Of a stretch of 64,000 bases of DNA, positions 9,261 through 19,708 are shown piece after piece. The stretch's first letter is position 1. Each line of letters opens with the position of its first letter. The translations under genes were made by a program, and so were the position numbers. Origin of the DNA: Budvicia aquatica DSM 5075 = ATCC 35567. GTDB taxonomy: Bacteria > Pseudomonadota > Gammaproteobacteria > Enterobacterales > Enterobacteriaceae. Under the pieces are notes generated by a model. The model was not told where the DNA came from. It searched no databases and saw nothing but the letters and a program-made list of their open reading frames with translations. The stretch spans positions 1 to 64,000 of the forward strand of contig NZ_ATYS01000025.1 of the NCBI RefSeq assembly GCF_000427805.1, given 5' to 3'.

Positions 9261-11150
9261 ATGAGCCAATCCAGTTATAACGCTGATTCCATTGAGGTAC
9301 TCAGCGGACTCGACCCAGTACGTCGCCGTCCCGGCATGTACACAGATACTTCACGCCCGAACCACTTGGGACAGGAAGTTATTGATAACAGCGTCGATGA
9401 GGCGCTGGCAGGTCATGCACAAAAAATAGAAGTTATTCTGCATGAAGATCAGTCTCTTGAAGTGACTGATGATGGCCGGGGTATGCCGGTCGATATTCAT
9501 GCCGAAGAGGGCGTATCAGCGATAGAGCTGATTATGTGCCGCTTACACGCCGGTGGTAAATTCTCCAATAAGAACTATCAGTTCTCCGGTGGTTTACACG
9601 GGGTGGGTATTTCGGTGGTTAACGCCCTCTCAACCCGCGTTGAAGTCACGGTGCGTCGCGATGCTCAGGTTTATCGCATTGCCTTCGAGAACGGCGCGAT
9701 AGTCGAAGAGTTGAACGTAATCGGTACCTGCGGTCGTCGTAATACCGGTACCAGCGTGCACTTCTGGCCAGACCCGAGCTTCTTCGATAGCCCAAGATTC
9801 TCCGTGTCCCGTTTGGTACACGTACTCAAGGCCAAGGCGGTTCTCTGCCCGGGCGTTGAGATCGTTTTTAAAGATAAGGTCAATAATACCGAGCAACGCT
9901 GGTGTTATCAGGACGGCCTGACGGACTACTTAATGGAAGCCGTTAATGGCTTAGTTACGCTGCCTGAAGCGCCGTTCGTTGGTGCCTTTGAAGGTGATGT
10001 TGAAGCCGTTGACTGGGCGCTATTATGGCTGCCTGAAGGCGGTGAAGTACTGAGCGAAAGCTACGTTAACCTGATTCCAACCATGCAGGGCGGTACTCAC
10101 GTTAACGGCCTGCGTCAGGGCCTGCTTGATGCGATGCGTGAGTTTTGCGAATTCCGTAACCTGCTGCCGCGCGGCGTTAAGCTGAGTGCTGAAGATATTT
10201 GGGATCGCTGTGCTTACGTTCTGTCGCTAAAAATGCAGGACCCGCAGTTTGCCGGTCAAACCAAAGAACGGCTCTCTTCGCGCCAAAGCTCGGCCTTTGT
10301 TTCGGGCATTATTAAAGATGCTTTTAGCCTGTGGCTTAATCAAAACGTTCAGGCGGCAGAACAGCTGGCTGAATTAGCGATTTCCAGCGCGCAACAGCGC
10401 ATGCGGGCCGCCAAGAAAGTGGTGCGTAAGAAGCTGGTCAGCGGCCCTGCACTGCCGGGTAAGCTGGCTGACTGCTCTTCTCAGGATCTCAGCGTTACCG
10501 AACTGTTTTTGGTGGAAGGTGACTCAGCAGGCGGCTCGGCTAAACAGGCTCGCAGCCGTGAGTTTCAGGCGATTATGCCGCTGAAAGGTAAAATTCTGAA
10601 CACCTGGGAAGTCTCATCAGATGAAGTCCTGGCCTCGCAGGAAATTCACGATATTTCCGTTGCTATCGGTATTGATCCGGACAGCGATGATTTAAGCCAG
10701 CTACGCTACGGTAAGATCTGTATCTTAGCGGATGCGGACTCCGATGGTTTGCACATTGCTACGCTGATTTGTGCCCTGTTTGTACGCCACTTCCGCAAAA
10801 TGGTGGAAGAAGGCCATGTTTATGTGGCAATGCCACCGCTTTATCGCATCGACTTAGGGAAAGAAGTTTTCTATGCGCTGGATGAAGCGGAGAAAGAGGG
10901 CGTACTTGAGCAGCTTAAACGCAAAAAAGGCAAACCAAACGTTCAGCGTTTTAAAGGGTTAGGTGAGATGAATCCTTTACAGCTACGCGAAACCACCATG
11001 GATCCTAATACTCGCCGTTTAGTTCAACTGACGCTGGAAGACAGTGAAACCACGATGGCTCTGATGGATATGCTGCTGGCTAAGAAACGTTCAGAAGACC
11101 GCCGTAACTGGTTACAGGAAAAAGGCGATATGGTGGAGCTGGACGTTTAA
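9261..11150 (+). CDS. parE: DNA topoisomerase IV subunit B
   Basis: ATPase subunit of topoisomerase IV, which decatenates daughter chromosomes. At 629 aa (E. coli 630) it shows the GHKL ATPase motifs EVIDNSVDEALAG and DDGRGMPVD, the glycine-rich GGLHGVGISVVNAL, the Toprim motifs LVEGDSAGGSAKQ and DADSDGLH, the PLKGKILN block, and the C-terminal QRFKGLGEMN. Its partner parC follows 127 bp downstream. Confidence 0.98.
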   Translation: MSQSSYNADSIEVLSGLDPVRRRPGMYTDTSRPNHLGQEVIDNSVDEALAGHAQKIEVILHEDQSLEVTDDGRGMPVDIHAEEGVSAIELIMCRLHAGGKFSNKNYQFSGGLHGVGISVVNALSTRVEVTVRRDAQVYRIAFENGAIVEELNVIGTCGRRNTGTSVHFWPDPSFFDSPRFSVSRLVHVLKAKAVLCPGVEIVFKDKVNNTEQRWCYQDGLTDYLMEAVNGLVTLPEAPFVGAFEGDVEAVDWALLWLPEGGEVLSESYVNLIPTMQGGTHVNGLRQGLLDAMREFCEFRNLLPRGVKLSAEDIWDRCAYVLSLKMQDPQFAGQTKERLSSRQSSAFVSGIIKDAFSLWLNQNVQAAEQLAELAISSAQQRMRAAKKVVRKKLVSGPALPGKLADCSSQDLSVTELFLVEGDSAGGSAKQARSREFQAIMPLKGKILNTWEVSSDEVLASQEIHDISVAIGIDPDSDDLSQLRYGKICILADADSDGLHIATLICALFVRHFRKMVEEGHVYVAMPPLYRIDLGKEVFYALDEAEKEGVLEQLKRKKGKPNVQRFKGLGEMNPLQLRETTMDPNTRRLVQLTLEDSETTMALMDMLLAKKRSEDRRNWLQEKGDMVELDV

Positions 11151-11277
11151 TCATCCGGTTTCATCTTAAATAGTTAATTCTGGTTTTAATCAAGCGGCAG
11201 CTACGGCAAATATGTCTTGGATTGATCCGTTTTACTGTCTAATGCTGAATTAGAACGGGAAAGGAAAGAGTAATTTT

Positions 11278-13542
11278 ATGAGTGAAGTAACTCACGACGG
11301 TGTAGAGCGCCAGCCGCTCCATCAGTTTACTGAAAATGCTTATCTTAACTATTCCATGTACGTCATCATGGATAGAGCATTACCCTTTATTGGCGATGGG
11401 CTAAAGCCGGTACAGCGCCGCATAGTTTATGCCATGTCTGAACTGGGCCTGAATTCTGCCGCTAAGTTCAAAAAATCTGCCCGTACCGTCGGTGACGTAC
11501 TGGGTAAGTATCATCCTCACGGCGATAGCGCCTGTTATGAGGCTATGGTACTGATGGCCCAGCCGTTCTCTTATCGCTACCCGCTGGTCGATGGTCAGGG
11601 AAACTGGGGTGCGCCGGACGATCCTAAATCGTTTGCGGCTATGCGTTATACCGAATCTCGCTTATCTAAATACGCCGAGCTGCTGCTGAGCGAATTAGGC
11701 CAAGGGACGGTCGATTACGCGCCAAACTTTGACGGCACCTTACAAGAACCTAAGATGCTGCCGGCGCGTTTACCCAATATTCTGTTGAACGGCACTACCG
11801 GTATTGCGGTGGGCATGGCAACGGATATTCCTCCGCATAACGTGCGGGAAGTGGCGAATGCGGCGGTGTTGCTGCTGGAAAATCCCAAAGCAACGCTGGA
11901 TGACGTGATGGGCTTTGTTCGCGGGCCTGATTACCCGACCGAAGCCGAAATCATCACGCCTCACGAAGAGATTCGTAAAATTTATCAGAGTGGTAAAGGA
12001 TCGGTGCGTATGCGCGCCGTATGGAAGAAAGAAGAGGGCGAGATTGTCATTACTGCGCTTCCTCATCAGGTTTCCGGTGCCAAACTGATGGAACAGATTG
12101 CCAATCAGATGCGGGCTAAAAAGCTGCCGATGATTGAAGACCTGCGGGATGAGTCTGACCATGAAAATCCGACTCGTCTGGTATTGGTTCCCCGTTCTAA
12201 CCGGGTCGATTTGGAACAGGTAATGAACCACCTGTTTGCCACCACCGATCTGGAAAAAAGTTATCGTATTAATCTGAATATGCTGGGTCTGGACGGCCGC
12301 CCGGCGGTGAAGAATCTGGTTGAGATTCTTTCCGAATGGCTGGTCTTCCGCCGTGATACCGTAACTCGCCGACTGAACTACCGTTTAGACCGGGTGTTAA
12401 AACGCCTGCATATTTTAGAAGGCTTATTGGTTGCCTTTCTGAATATCGATGAAGTGATTGAAATTATCCGTACTGAGGATGAGCCAAAGCCTGCGTTAAT
12501 ACAGCGTTTTGGCATCACTGATACTCAGGCTGAGTCCATTCTTGAACTGAAATTACGTCACCTTGCCAAGTTAGAAGAGATGAAAATCCGCGGCGAACAG
12601 GATGAGTTGGCCAAAGAACGTGACCAGTTACAGGCACTGCTCGCCTCCGATCGTAAGATGAATACCCTGATCAAGAAAGAAATTCTGGCTGATGCTCAGG
12701 CCTATGGCGATGATCGACGTTCCCCGATTGTTGAACGCGCTGAAGCCAAGGCGATGAGTGAACATGACTTTGTTCCTTCTGAACCTGTGACCATTGTTCT
12801 GTCAGATATGGGCTGGGTAAGAAGCGCTAAAGGCCATGATATTGAGCCGGGTGGCCTGAGCTATCGCGCAGGCGATAGCTTCCGGGCGGCTGCCAGAGGT
12901 AAGAGTAATCAGCCGGTGGTATTTATCGATTCCACCGGGCGCAGCTATGCGCTGGATCCTCTGACGCTGCCTTCTGCCCGCGGGCAGGGTGAGCCTCTGA
13001 CAGGTAAATTAACGCTGCCGTCAGGTGCTACGATCGAACAGGTTCTGATGAATGCCGAAGACCAAAAGCTGTTAATGGCATCTGATGCCGGCTACGGTTT
13101 CATCTGTACCTTTGAAGATCTGGTTGCCCGCAACCGTAATGGTAAAGCGCTGATCACACTGCCGGATAACGCTAAAGTATTACCTCCGCTGGAAGTAAAC
13201 AGTGAAGACGATCTGCTGCTGTCGATTACGGCGGCGGGCAGAATGTTACTGTTCCCGGTATCCGATCTGCCACAGCTGTCTAAAGGGAAAGGCAATAAAA
13301 TTATTTCTATTCCTTCTGCTCAGGCAGCTTCCGGTGAAGATCGTATTGCGTATCTGTTTATTCTGACGCCGAAGTCTTCTGTGACTCTGCACGTGGGCAA
13401 ACGTAAACTTCAGCTCAGACCTGAAGATTTACAGAAGTTCCGGGCAGAGCGCGGGCGTAAAGGAACGCTGTTACCTCGTGGTCTACAACGTATCGACAGT
13501 ATTGATGTGGATACTCCGCCTCAGCCGGGCGAAGAGAGTTGA
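11278..13542 (+). CDS. parC: DNA topoisomerase IV subunit A
   Basis: DNA-cleaving subunit of topoisomerase IV, 754 aa (E. coli 752). The catalytic tyrosine is Tyr124 in AAMRYTESR. The quinolone-resistance region reads [10 protein letters not shown]; Ser84 and Glu88, equivalent to E. coli Ser80 and Glu84, are the wild-type residues, so no ParC-mediated fluoroquinolone resistance is indicated. The C-terminal beta-pinwheel includes [19 protein letters not shown] hairpin follows the stop. Confidence 0.98.
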   Translation: MSEVTHDGVERQPLHQFTENAYLNYSMYVIMDRALPFIGDGLKPVQRRIVYAMSELGLNSAAKFKKSARTVGDVLGKYHPHGDSACYEAMVLMAQPFSYRYPLVDGQGNWGAPDDPKSFAAMRYTESRLSKYAELLLSELGQGTVDYAPNFDGTLQEPKMLPARLPNILLNGTTGIAVGMATDIPPHNVREVANAAVLLLENPKATLDDVMGFVRGPDYPTEAEIITPHEEIRKIYQSGKGSVRMRAVWKKEEGEIVITALPHQVSGAKLMEQIANQMRAKKLPMIEDLRDESDHENPTRLVLVPRSNRVDLEQVMNHLFATTDLEKSYRINLNMLGLDGRPAVKNLVEILSEWLVFRRDTVTRRLNYRLDRVLKRLHILEGLLVAFLNIDEVIEIIRTEDEPKPALIQRFGITDTQAESILELKLRHLAKLEEMKIRGEQDELAKERDQLQALLASDRKMNTLIKKEILADAQAYGDDRRSPIVERAEAKAMSEHDFVPSEPVTIVLSDMGWVRSAKGHDIEPGGLSYRAGDSFRAAARGKSNQPVVFIDSTGRSYALDPLTLPSARGQGEPLTGKLTLPSGATIEQVLMNAEDQKLLMASDAGYGFICTFEDLVARNRNGKALITLPDNAKVLPPLEVNSEDDLLLSITAAGRMLLFPVSDLPQLSKGKGNKIISIPSAQAASGEDRIAYLFILTPKSSVTLHVGKRKLQLRPEDLQKFRAERGRKGTLLPRGLQRIDSIDVDTPPQPGEES

Positions 13543-13574
13543 GTACCCGGCGCCACGGCAATCAGTGATATCTT

Positions 13575-13610
13575 ATAGGCTGTCCCTCTATCAGGGCAGC
13601 CTATTTCCTT
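13575..13610 (+). terminator. Probable parC terminator
   Basis: ATAGGCTGTCCCT (13575-13587) pairs with AGGGCAGCCTAT (13593-13604) with one bulge, followed by the pyrimidine-rich TTCCTT. The T-run is weak but the position, 33 bases past parC, fits. Confidence 0.6.
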
Positions 13611-13814
13611 ATTCGGTACTTATTTGTCTTAATATGCATCGGTTAAAATAGTATTGTGTTGCCTGAGTGACTTCATTTGTATGAATGTATTGGGAAAATA
13701 TCAGGCGACGATGGATTAAAACTAACAGGCGTTGTTTTAATTCAGGTATTTTGCAATCAGTGCGTTTTCTTTATAAGTCGGTATACTCATCGGCTGTAAA
13801 TGAAAGGGGTTTAT

Positions 13815-14555
13815 ATGCTAGTTATTTTGCGTGCTCTTATTGTTATTCCGTTTTGTATTTTGGTTTGTCTGCTTGGTTCGTTATATTGCCTATTTAGCCC
13901 GCGTAACCCTCGCCATGCATATACATTTGGCCGGCTATTTGGCAGTTTATCTCCGCTATTTGGTCTCAAAGTTGAGCACCGTCTGAATCCAGAGATTAAG
14001 GTTACCGGCAACTGTATTTATATTGCTAACCACCAAAATAATTACGATATGGTAACGGCATCCGCTGCGGTACAGCCAAGAACGGTTACCGTTGGTAAAA
14101 CCAGCCTGCTGTGGGTGCCGTTCTTCGGCCCATTCTACTGGTTAACCGGTAATATTCTGATCGATCGTAATAATAAGACCAAGTCGCGCGACACTATTTA
14201 TCAAATTGTAGAACAGATGAAAAAGCGCGATCTTTCAGTGTGGATGTTCCCAGAAGGAACCCGTAGCCGCGGGCGTGGCCTGCTGCCGTTTAAAACCGGG
14301 GCCTTCCATGCCGCTATTGCTGCTGGCGTACCGATTGTGCCGATTTGCGTTTCTAATACCAACAATAAGATTAATCTGAATCGCTGGAATAACGGGCACG
14401 TTATCGTTGAGATGATGACGCCGATTGATACCAGCGGTTATACCAAAGATCAGGTCCGTGAACTGGCAACGCATTGCCATCAGATTATGGCCGATAAGAT
14501 CGAGAAGCTTAATCAGGAAGTCGCAGAGCGAGAAGCTGCGGACCGTAAGCATTAA
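13815..14555 (+). CDS. plsC: 1-acyl-sn-glycerol-3-phosphate acyltransferase PlsC
   Basis: Inner-membrane enzyme that acylates lysophosphatidic acid to phosphatidic acid, the second acylation of phospholipid synthesis. It has an N-terminal membrane segment (about residues 3-25), the catalytic NHQNNYD (NHX4D) and the substrate-binding FPEGTRSRGRG. I use the ATG at 13815 (246 aa; E. coli 245) because AGGGGTT lies at proper spacing and MLVILR aligns with the family start; a start at 13800 would add five residues and bury the ribosome site. Confidence 0.95.
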   Translation: MLVILRALIVIPFCILVCLLGSLYCLFSPRNPRHAYTFGRLFGSLSPLFGLKVEHRLNPEIKVTGNCIYIANHQNNYDMVTASAAVQPRTVTVGKTSLLWVPFFGPFYWLTGNILIDRNNKTKSRDTIYQIVEQMKKRDLSVWMFPEGTRSRGRGLLPFKTGAFHAAIAAGVPIVPICVSNTNNKINLNRWNNGHVIVEMMTPIDTSGYTKDQVRELATHCHQIMADKIEKLNQEVAEREAADRKH

Positions 14556-14711
14556 TTAACGGATTTATGGCCGACAACCGTGTTGGCCGCCCATTAGCGC
14601 TTTATAGCAATAAGCGATGTGGTTGCTGTTTATATCTCTAATACCGTTATTTCGGTATCCATATCTCTGGCTGTTATAATTGAAGGCTGTTTTTAATGGT
14701 AGCTACATTGA

Positions 14712-16145
14712 ATGAATAAGAACTCTGCACCGATTAGCCGCCGTAGGTTACTTCAGGCGACTGGCGTCGCGTTAGGCGCTAGCCTATTACCCAGCGCTCC
14801 GGCTTTTGCTAACGCGCCTCAGGTCGCATTACCGGTTCCGCCGCTGTTGGAAAACCGTCGCGGCCAGCCGCTTTATCTCTCGATGCAACGTACGCACTGG
14901 GAGTTTATTGCCGGTAACCGCGTATCGACCTGGGGATTTAACGGCACCTATCTAGGGCCGACCGTGCGTGTACGCAGCGGCGATGACGTTAAGATGGTTT
15001 ACAGCAATCGGTTAAATGAAGCGGTTGCATTGACGGTCAGCGGTTTGCAGGTGCCCGGCGTTCTTATGGGCAATGGCGCTCGATTAATGTCACCGGGCGT
15101 TGACTGGTCTCCTATTATTCCCATTCGCCAGCCGGCAGCGACCTGCTGGTATCACGCCATCACGCCGAATAAAATTGCGCCGCATATCTATAATGGTCTG
15201 GCAGGCATGTGGATCGTTGAGGATGATATCAGTCGTAATCTGAATATTCCCAGCCAATACGGTATCAATGACTTTCCTTTAATACTGCAAGACAAGCACT
15301 TTGACTCTTTTGGTCAGCCTGAATATTCACCGATAGATAAATCCGGATTCCTCGGCGATACCCTGTTATCTAACGGAGTGCCCGGGCCTTACGTTGAAGT
15401 CGGCCGCGGCTGGGTTCGTCTGCGTTTACTCAATGCCTCTAATTCCCGTCGCTATACTCTGGCCTTAAGCGATAACCGACCTTTTCAGGTGATTGCCAGT
15501 GATGTCGGCCTGCTGACGGCGCCGATTGCCATTACATCGTTGAATCTGGCTCCGGGTGAGCGTCGTGAAGTGCTGATCGATATGTCTAAAGGCGAAGAAG
15601 TGTCTATTACCGCCGGATTATCCGCCAGCGTAGTCGATCGCCTGCGCGGGTTCTTTGAACCTTCAAGCATTTTGAATTCAGCCTTAGTGCTGACAATTCG
15701 CCCGACCGGCCTGATTGCACTGTCTACCGATAAATTACCGACTACGCTAAAACCGGTAGATACCCTGGACGGCAGTATTGTTCGCTCCAGAGAGTTTATT
15801 CTGGGTGATGATATTCCTGGCATTAATGGCCCTATTTGGGATCCATTGCGTATTGATACGCATGCTTCTCAAGGCACATGGGAGCGCTGGATTATCACCA
15901 CTTCCAAACCTCAGCCATTCCATATTCAGGGGGCCGCATTCTTCGTCAGTTCGGTCAACGGCGCCAAGCCAAGCCCTGAAGACTCCGGCTGGAAGGATAC
16001 CGTTTGGGTGGAAGAGAAAGTCGAACTGTTGGTTAAGTTTAACAACACCTCATCGCCTCATTTTCCGTTTATGTATTACAGCCATAATCTGGAGATGGCG
16101 GACCGAGGGAGCATCGGTCAGTTGCTGGTGGAAGAAAGAAAATAA
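14712..16145 (+). CDS. ftsP: Cell division protein FtsP (SufI)
   Basis: Periplasmic multicopper-oxidase-like protein that stabilises the divisome under stress; it lacks the copper ligands of true oxidases. The N terminus carries a twin-arginine signal (SRRRLLQ at about residues 9-15, cleavage near AFA|NAP). Three cupredoxin domains follow in 477 aa (E. coli 470). The order plsC-ftsP matches E. coli. Confidence 0.94.
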   Translation: MNKNSAPISRRRLLQATGVALGASLLPSAPAFANAPQVALPVPPLLENRRGQPLYLSMQRTHWEFIAGNRVSTWGFNGTYLGPTVRVRSGDDVKMVYSNRLNEAVALTVSGLQVPGVLMGNGARLMSPGVDWSPIIPIRQPAATCWYHAITPNKIAPHIYNGLAGMWIVEDDISRNLNIPSQYGINDFPLILQDKHFDSFGQPEYSPIDKSGFLGDTLLSNGVPGPYVEVGRGWVRLRLLNASNSRRYTLALSDNRPFQVIASDVGLLTAPIAITSLNLAPGERREVLIDMSKGEEVSITAGLSASVVDRLRGFFEPSSILNSALVLTIRPTGLIALSTDKLPTTLKPVDTLDGSIVRSREFILGDDIPGINGPIWDPLRIDTHASQGTWERWIITTSKPQPFHIQGAAFFVSSVNGAKPSPEDSGWKDTVWVEEKVELLVKFNNTSSPHFPFMYYSHNLEMADRGSIGQLLVEERK

Positions 16146-16479
16146 AGTAGGCGCTATCACTTAGCTGTATCTGGCGGTCTCTAGGCAGGTATGGCGAAGT
16201 ATTCGTTCGCCAAATGAATTTCGATTCCATAACCTACGATATACGCGACCGACAAGGAGCCATAGGCGTGCGCCTCCGCACGGGAGCTCGGGTCGCTTAG
16301 GCGACTTCCCTCCACCATAAATTTGGCTTTACGTACCGGCACGGATTCGTTCCAGACGAAGCCGTGCCTCGGCCAACGTCCATGTTGGCCGTACTACCAA
16401 ATTTCTGATGTCGGCCGATCTCTAGTGCTCATTGGAAGGTCAACGGCAAAACGAGGGAAAAAGCCAAACCCTTGTTTTG
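16146..16479. repeat. Gene-free block with strong palindromes, probable dispersed repeat
   Basis: Between ftsP and the pgt operon lie 334 bp with no credible gene. The block is rich in inverted repeats: GGCACGGATTCGT (16338-16350) with ACGAAGCCGTGCC (16356-16368), and GGCCAAC (16371-16377) with GTTGGCC (16384-16390). It is more GC-rich than nearby intergenic DNA. It looks like a structured intergenic repeat, but no second copy is present in this window. Confidence 0.45.
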
Positions 16480-17730
16480 CTAATACCGATAGTCCATCTT
16501 ATCAATCCCGTACTTCTTCATGCGTAAATAGAGCTTCTTGCGCGGTATCTGAAAATACTCCGCCACGTCATTAATCCGCCCCTGATGGATATTTAACGCC
16601 TCAATAATAATCCTGCGCTCGTAGTTTTCAATTCGCTCATCCAGCGGCGTCGGATCGGCATCCGTTGCCAGAGTATTCACCGGGCCGACCATCGGCAGCA
16701 CGCCCACCGCAACAAGCTCAGCTGCGTTAGCCAGCTCTCGCACATTACCGGGCCACAGGCGGGTGGTGAGCTTTTTCATAAAGGCATCGCCCAGTTGGGG
16801 TAGCTGGCGATTGAGCCGTTTACAGGCATTAATCAAATAGTGGCGGAACAAATCTTCAATATCGCCGGGGCGTTTGCTAAGCGGTACGCATTCAATCTGA
16901 GTCATTGAAAACAGATAGTATAATTCAGGAATTAACAGCTGCCGGGCAGCCAGCTCCGCGGGGGGTAACTGGCTGGTAACGATAAGCCGGAAGTGGCGCT
17001 CTGCCTGACGATCTTGCAGCTGAGTGAGATAACGCTGATTTTGCTGGCTCAGGTACTCAATATTTCTTAACAGCAGTGAGCCGCCGTGGGCCAGCTCAAT
17101 CCACTGGTGCAGCGGCTGTTCGGTGCCTGACGTCAATTCTTGGCAAATTAGCGGGTTATCCCTTAGGGCGCTGAGCCGGTGCAGGTATTTAGCCGCCATC
17201 ATGCGGCCGGTTCCCAATTCGCCATACAGACAAACCGGTAGATCGGTTTCTGCCAGCGTGGCCAACTGCTGGCGTAAATTTCGCATCCACCCGCTGCGGC
17301 CGATCAGGTGCTGACCAAGCTGCTCTTTACGCCACTCTCTTTGCTCAATCAAATCTCTTCGTTCGGTTAGTGCCTTTTTGATCAGCGCTAATAGCTGAAC
17401 CGGATTAACCGGCTTTTGCAAAAAGTCATAAGCCCCTTTTTTCACCGCTTCAACGGCCATCGGCACATCACCATGTCCGGTGATCATCAGCACCGGCAGC
17501 TGGTTATCAGCGGCATGAAGCTGTTCAAGCAGTGCTAAACCCGATATTTCGGGCATACAAACATCGCTGATAATGATTCCCGGCCAGTTATCCGGAATGA
17601 GATCCTGTGCCAGCAGGGGGTTACTACAGGGATAAACCTGATAGCCTTCCTGCTGCAACAATGCGCTGTAGGCTTGCAATACGTCGGCATCATCATCAAT
17701 TAATAGAATCGATTGAGTATCATCTAACAT
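16480..17730 (-). CDS. pgtA: Phosphoglycerate transport response regulator PgtA
   Basis: NtrC-like response regulator of the phosphoglycerate uptake system; with PgtB and PgtC it activates pgtP. From the ATG at 17730 it has 416 aa (Salmonella PgtA 415). The receiver has phospho-acceptor Asp56 in IISDVCMP and KP at 106-107. The central AAA+ domain is degenerate: the Walker A position reads GELGTGRM (170-177), the GAFTGA loop is absent and the Walker B acidic pair is missing. It is therefore unlikely to drive sigma-54 in the standard way. A C-terminal Fis-type helix-turn-helix (IHQGRINDVAEYFQIPRKKL) remains. It starts just past the pgtB stop. Confidence 0.92.
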   Translation of the reverse strand: MLDDTQSILLIDDDADVLQAYSALLQQEGYQVYPCSNPLLAQDLIPDNWPGIIISDVCMPEISGLALLEQLHAADNQLPVLMITGHGDVPMAVEAVKKGAYDFLQKPVNPVQLLALIKKALTERRDLIEQREWRKEQLGQHLIGRSGWMRNLRQQLATLAETDLPVCLYGELGTGRMMAAKYLHRLSALRDNPLICQELTSGTEQPLHQWIELAHGGSLLLRNIEYLSQQNQRYLTQLQDRQAERHFRLIVTSQLPPAELAARQLLIPELYYLFSMTQIECVPLSKRPGDIEDLFRHYLINACKRLNRQLPQLGDAFMKKLTTRLWPGNVRELANAAELVAVGVLPMVGPVNTLATDADPTPLDERIENYERRIIIEALNIHQGRINDVAEYFQIPRKKLYLRMKKYGIDKMDYRY

Positions 17731-17731
17731 A

Positions 17732-19708
17732 TTAGGGTTTCCTGAATTGCAAAATGACGATGGCATGGCGGTCTAACGTTGAGGCGATAGTCAGGCTGCC
17801 TGAACACTGCTCCATAATTGACTGGCTGATCGACAGGCCAATACCTAATCCAACGGATTTATCGGTAGTAAATGGCGTTAACAGCCGGTCGGCGAGTGGC
17901 AGAGACCATCCTTTGCCATTATCTGAAATAGATAATATGAGCGATTCTTGTTGTTCTTGCTGCTCAATAATAATGCGCGGAGGCTGACCGTTAGCGGCCT
18001 CCAGCGCATTAGTAAATATATTGACTAATACCTGCTGGACCCGCACATCGTCTCCGTATACCGGGCTGATAGGCTGCGGATAAATTAACTCTGCTTTAAG
18101 TGGTCGATGACGTAAGGCTAACAGCTCCCAAGATGACTCGATGACTTGTAAAAGGTCGATAGAACCCAGTAACTGCTCGCCGTCGCTGCGCCGGGCAAAA
18201 TAACGTAACCGCTTAATAATATTATCCATGCGTTCAATCAGGGTGCGCATGGTGATTAAATAGTGCTGAACGGCGGCATCATCCTTTTGTTCAACGGCCC
18301 GCCCGACGCTGAACAGATACATCGACAGGGCATTAAGCGGCTGGTTTACTTCATGGGCCAGCGTGGTCATGGTCTGGCCGACAACCGCCAGCTTGGCGGT
18401 CTGAATCAGTTCATTTTGTGTGGTACGCAGGTGTTTTTCGATGCCGATACGCTCACCAATTTCTTGCTCAAGCTGATACTTCTGCTGATTGATCTGGACG
18501 ATCGTTTGGCGCAAAAGGTTGGCTATTCGGCCTAATTCATCACTACCGGTAACCGGAATTTCAGTCTCTAACTCGCCGTTACTTAAGCGGGCTACGGCAT
18601 CATTCAGCGCTTGAAAGCGGTTAATCATTCTTGGGCGGATATACAGATAGTTGAGCAAAACCACAAACAGCAGCGCCATTAGCATCGCTCCGACAATCAG
18701 CGTGCCGCTGATTTGCATAATACTTTCCAGCCGGTGGTTAAAGGTTTGAAGCTGCAGATGGCTGCTGCCGAGCTGTTTTTCTAACTGAGCACGTAGCTGG
18801 GTGAGAACCTGTTCCTTATCCCCGATGGTGGCCTGCAGTGACTCCTGAGCCCGATTATTCTCAGCAATAGCGCCCGGCAAATAGTTTTTGGAGATACCCA
18901 ATTCCAACAGTGAATAGACCGTTTGGCGCAGGGTGACGGTACTGGTGTGTTTTGCCAGAGCCTGAGTGCTCTCATCAGTTAATTGTTTAAGATAATTTAG
19001 GTAACCAATGTGGCTGGCCAGATTGCTCTGTTCTTCACTATCGGCCTTTAGCATTTCACGTAAGGCATCGACAATTTGGGCCTCGGTATGGGACAGGGCA
19101 AAGACCAACTGCAACTCATTTTGTACGTTGCGTAAAGAGAGTTGTAATGTCTGACTCTTATTAACATCACTGGTTTGGCTAAGTTGTTCTAATAGCGACG
19201 ATTGCTGCCAGCTTAAGTCCTGTGACAGAGAGCTCAACTCATTGCTGAAGTCATCGTGTAACCAGTTAATTCTCGATGCAATTTCATTTAATTTCTCTTT
19301 GCTTAAGTAGCTGTTATAGAGCGCAGTGTCCAGATTATTAAGTAACTGGTAGCTATTATTTACCTGCTGGCTGAGGGTTATCTGGCGCTCTTGATCTAAA
19401 TGCGGGCTGATGCTTTGAATTTTCTCCAGCCGCTGTTTAATTTGATCCCGTAACTGCAGGCGGCTGCTGGTGTTAGTCGACTGCTGCAAGTCGTTAAATT
19501 CATTGACCAATGAGGTCAGATTCTCTTCAAACTGGAATGAAGACTGAATTTTGGGGAAGTAATCATCTAATGCATAGCGAACCTGAGTACTCTGCACGTT
19601 CCACGAATATAGGCTAACAATGCTGACAAATAGCGTCAGAATGGCGCTGAAAACAAAGGCCAGTCGCAGGCTGGCACTGATGGTTAGCCGGTGAAATAGT
19701 CGACTCAT
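17732..19708 (-). CDS. pgtB: Phosphoglycerate transport sensor kinase PgtB
   Basis: Membrane histidine kinase, 658 aa. Transmembrane helix 1 spans about residues 15-35 and helix 2 about 333-357, enclosing a long helical periplasmic sensor domain. A HAMP linker (about 355-408), a coiled coil, and the kinase core with His452 in LAHEVNQPLNAL follow, then the ATPase motifs DNGKGW and GLGIGLSIS. It overlaps pgtC by 4 bp. PgtC is thought to pass the phosphoglycerate signal to PgtB. Confidence 0.93.
   Translation of the reverse strand: MSRLFHRLTISASLRLAFVFSAILTLFVSIVSLYSWNVQSTQVRYALDDYFPKIQSSFQFEENLTSLVNEFNDLQQSTNTSSRLQLRDQIKQRLEKIQSISPHLDQERQITLSQQVNNSYQLLNNLDTALYNSYLSKEKLNEIASRINWLHDDFSNELSSLSQDLSWQQSSLLEQLSQTSDVNKSQTLQLSLRNVQNELQLVFALSHTEAQIVDALREMLKADSEEQSNLASHIGYLNYLKQLTDESTQALAKHTSTVTLRQTVYSLLELGISKNYLPGAIAENNRAQESLQATIGDKEQVLTQLRAQLEKQLGSSHLQLQTFNHRLESIMQISGTLIVGAMLMALLFVVLLNYLYIRPRMINRFQALNDAVARLSNGELETEIPVTGSDELGRIANLLRQTIVQINQQKYQLEQEIGERIGIEKHLRTTQNELIQTAKLAVVGQTMTTLAHEVNQPLNALSMYLFSVGRAVEQKDDAAVQHYLITMRTLIERMDNIIKRLRYFARRSDGEQLLGSIDLLQVIESSWELLALRHRPLKAELIYPQPISPVYGDDVRVQQVLVNIFTNALEAANGQPPRIIIEQQEQQESLILSISDNGKGWSLPLADRLLTPFTTDKSVGLGIGLSISQSIMEQCSGSLTIASTLDRHAIVILQFRKP

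Noticed and set aside
11770-12231. 153-aa open frame antisense to parC
   Set aside because: Sits within parC, whose protein is certain; no independent support.
16323-16574. 83-aa plus-strand frame between ftsP and pgtA
   Set aside because: It runs through palindromic repeat DNA and into the pgtA coding region on the other strand; the composition is not protein-like.
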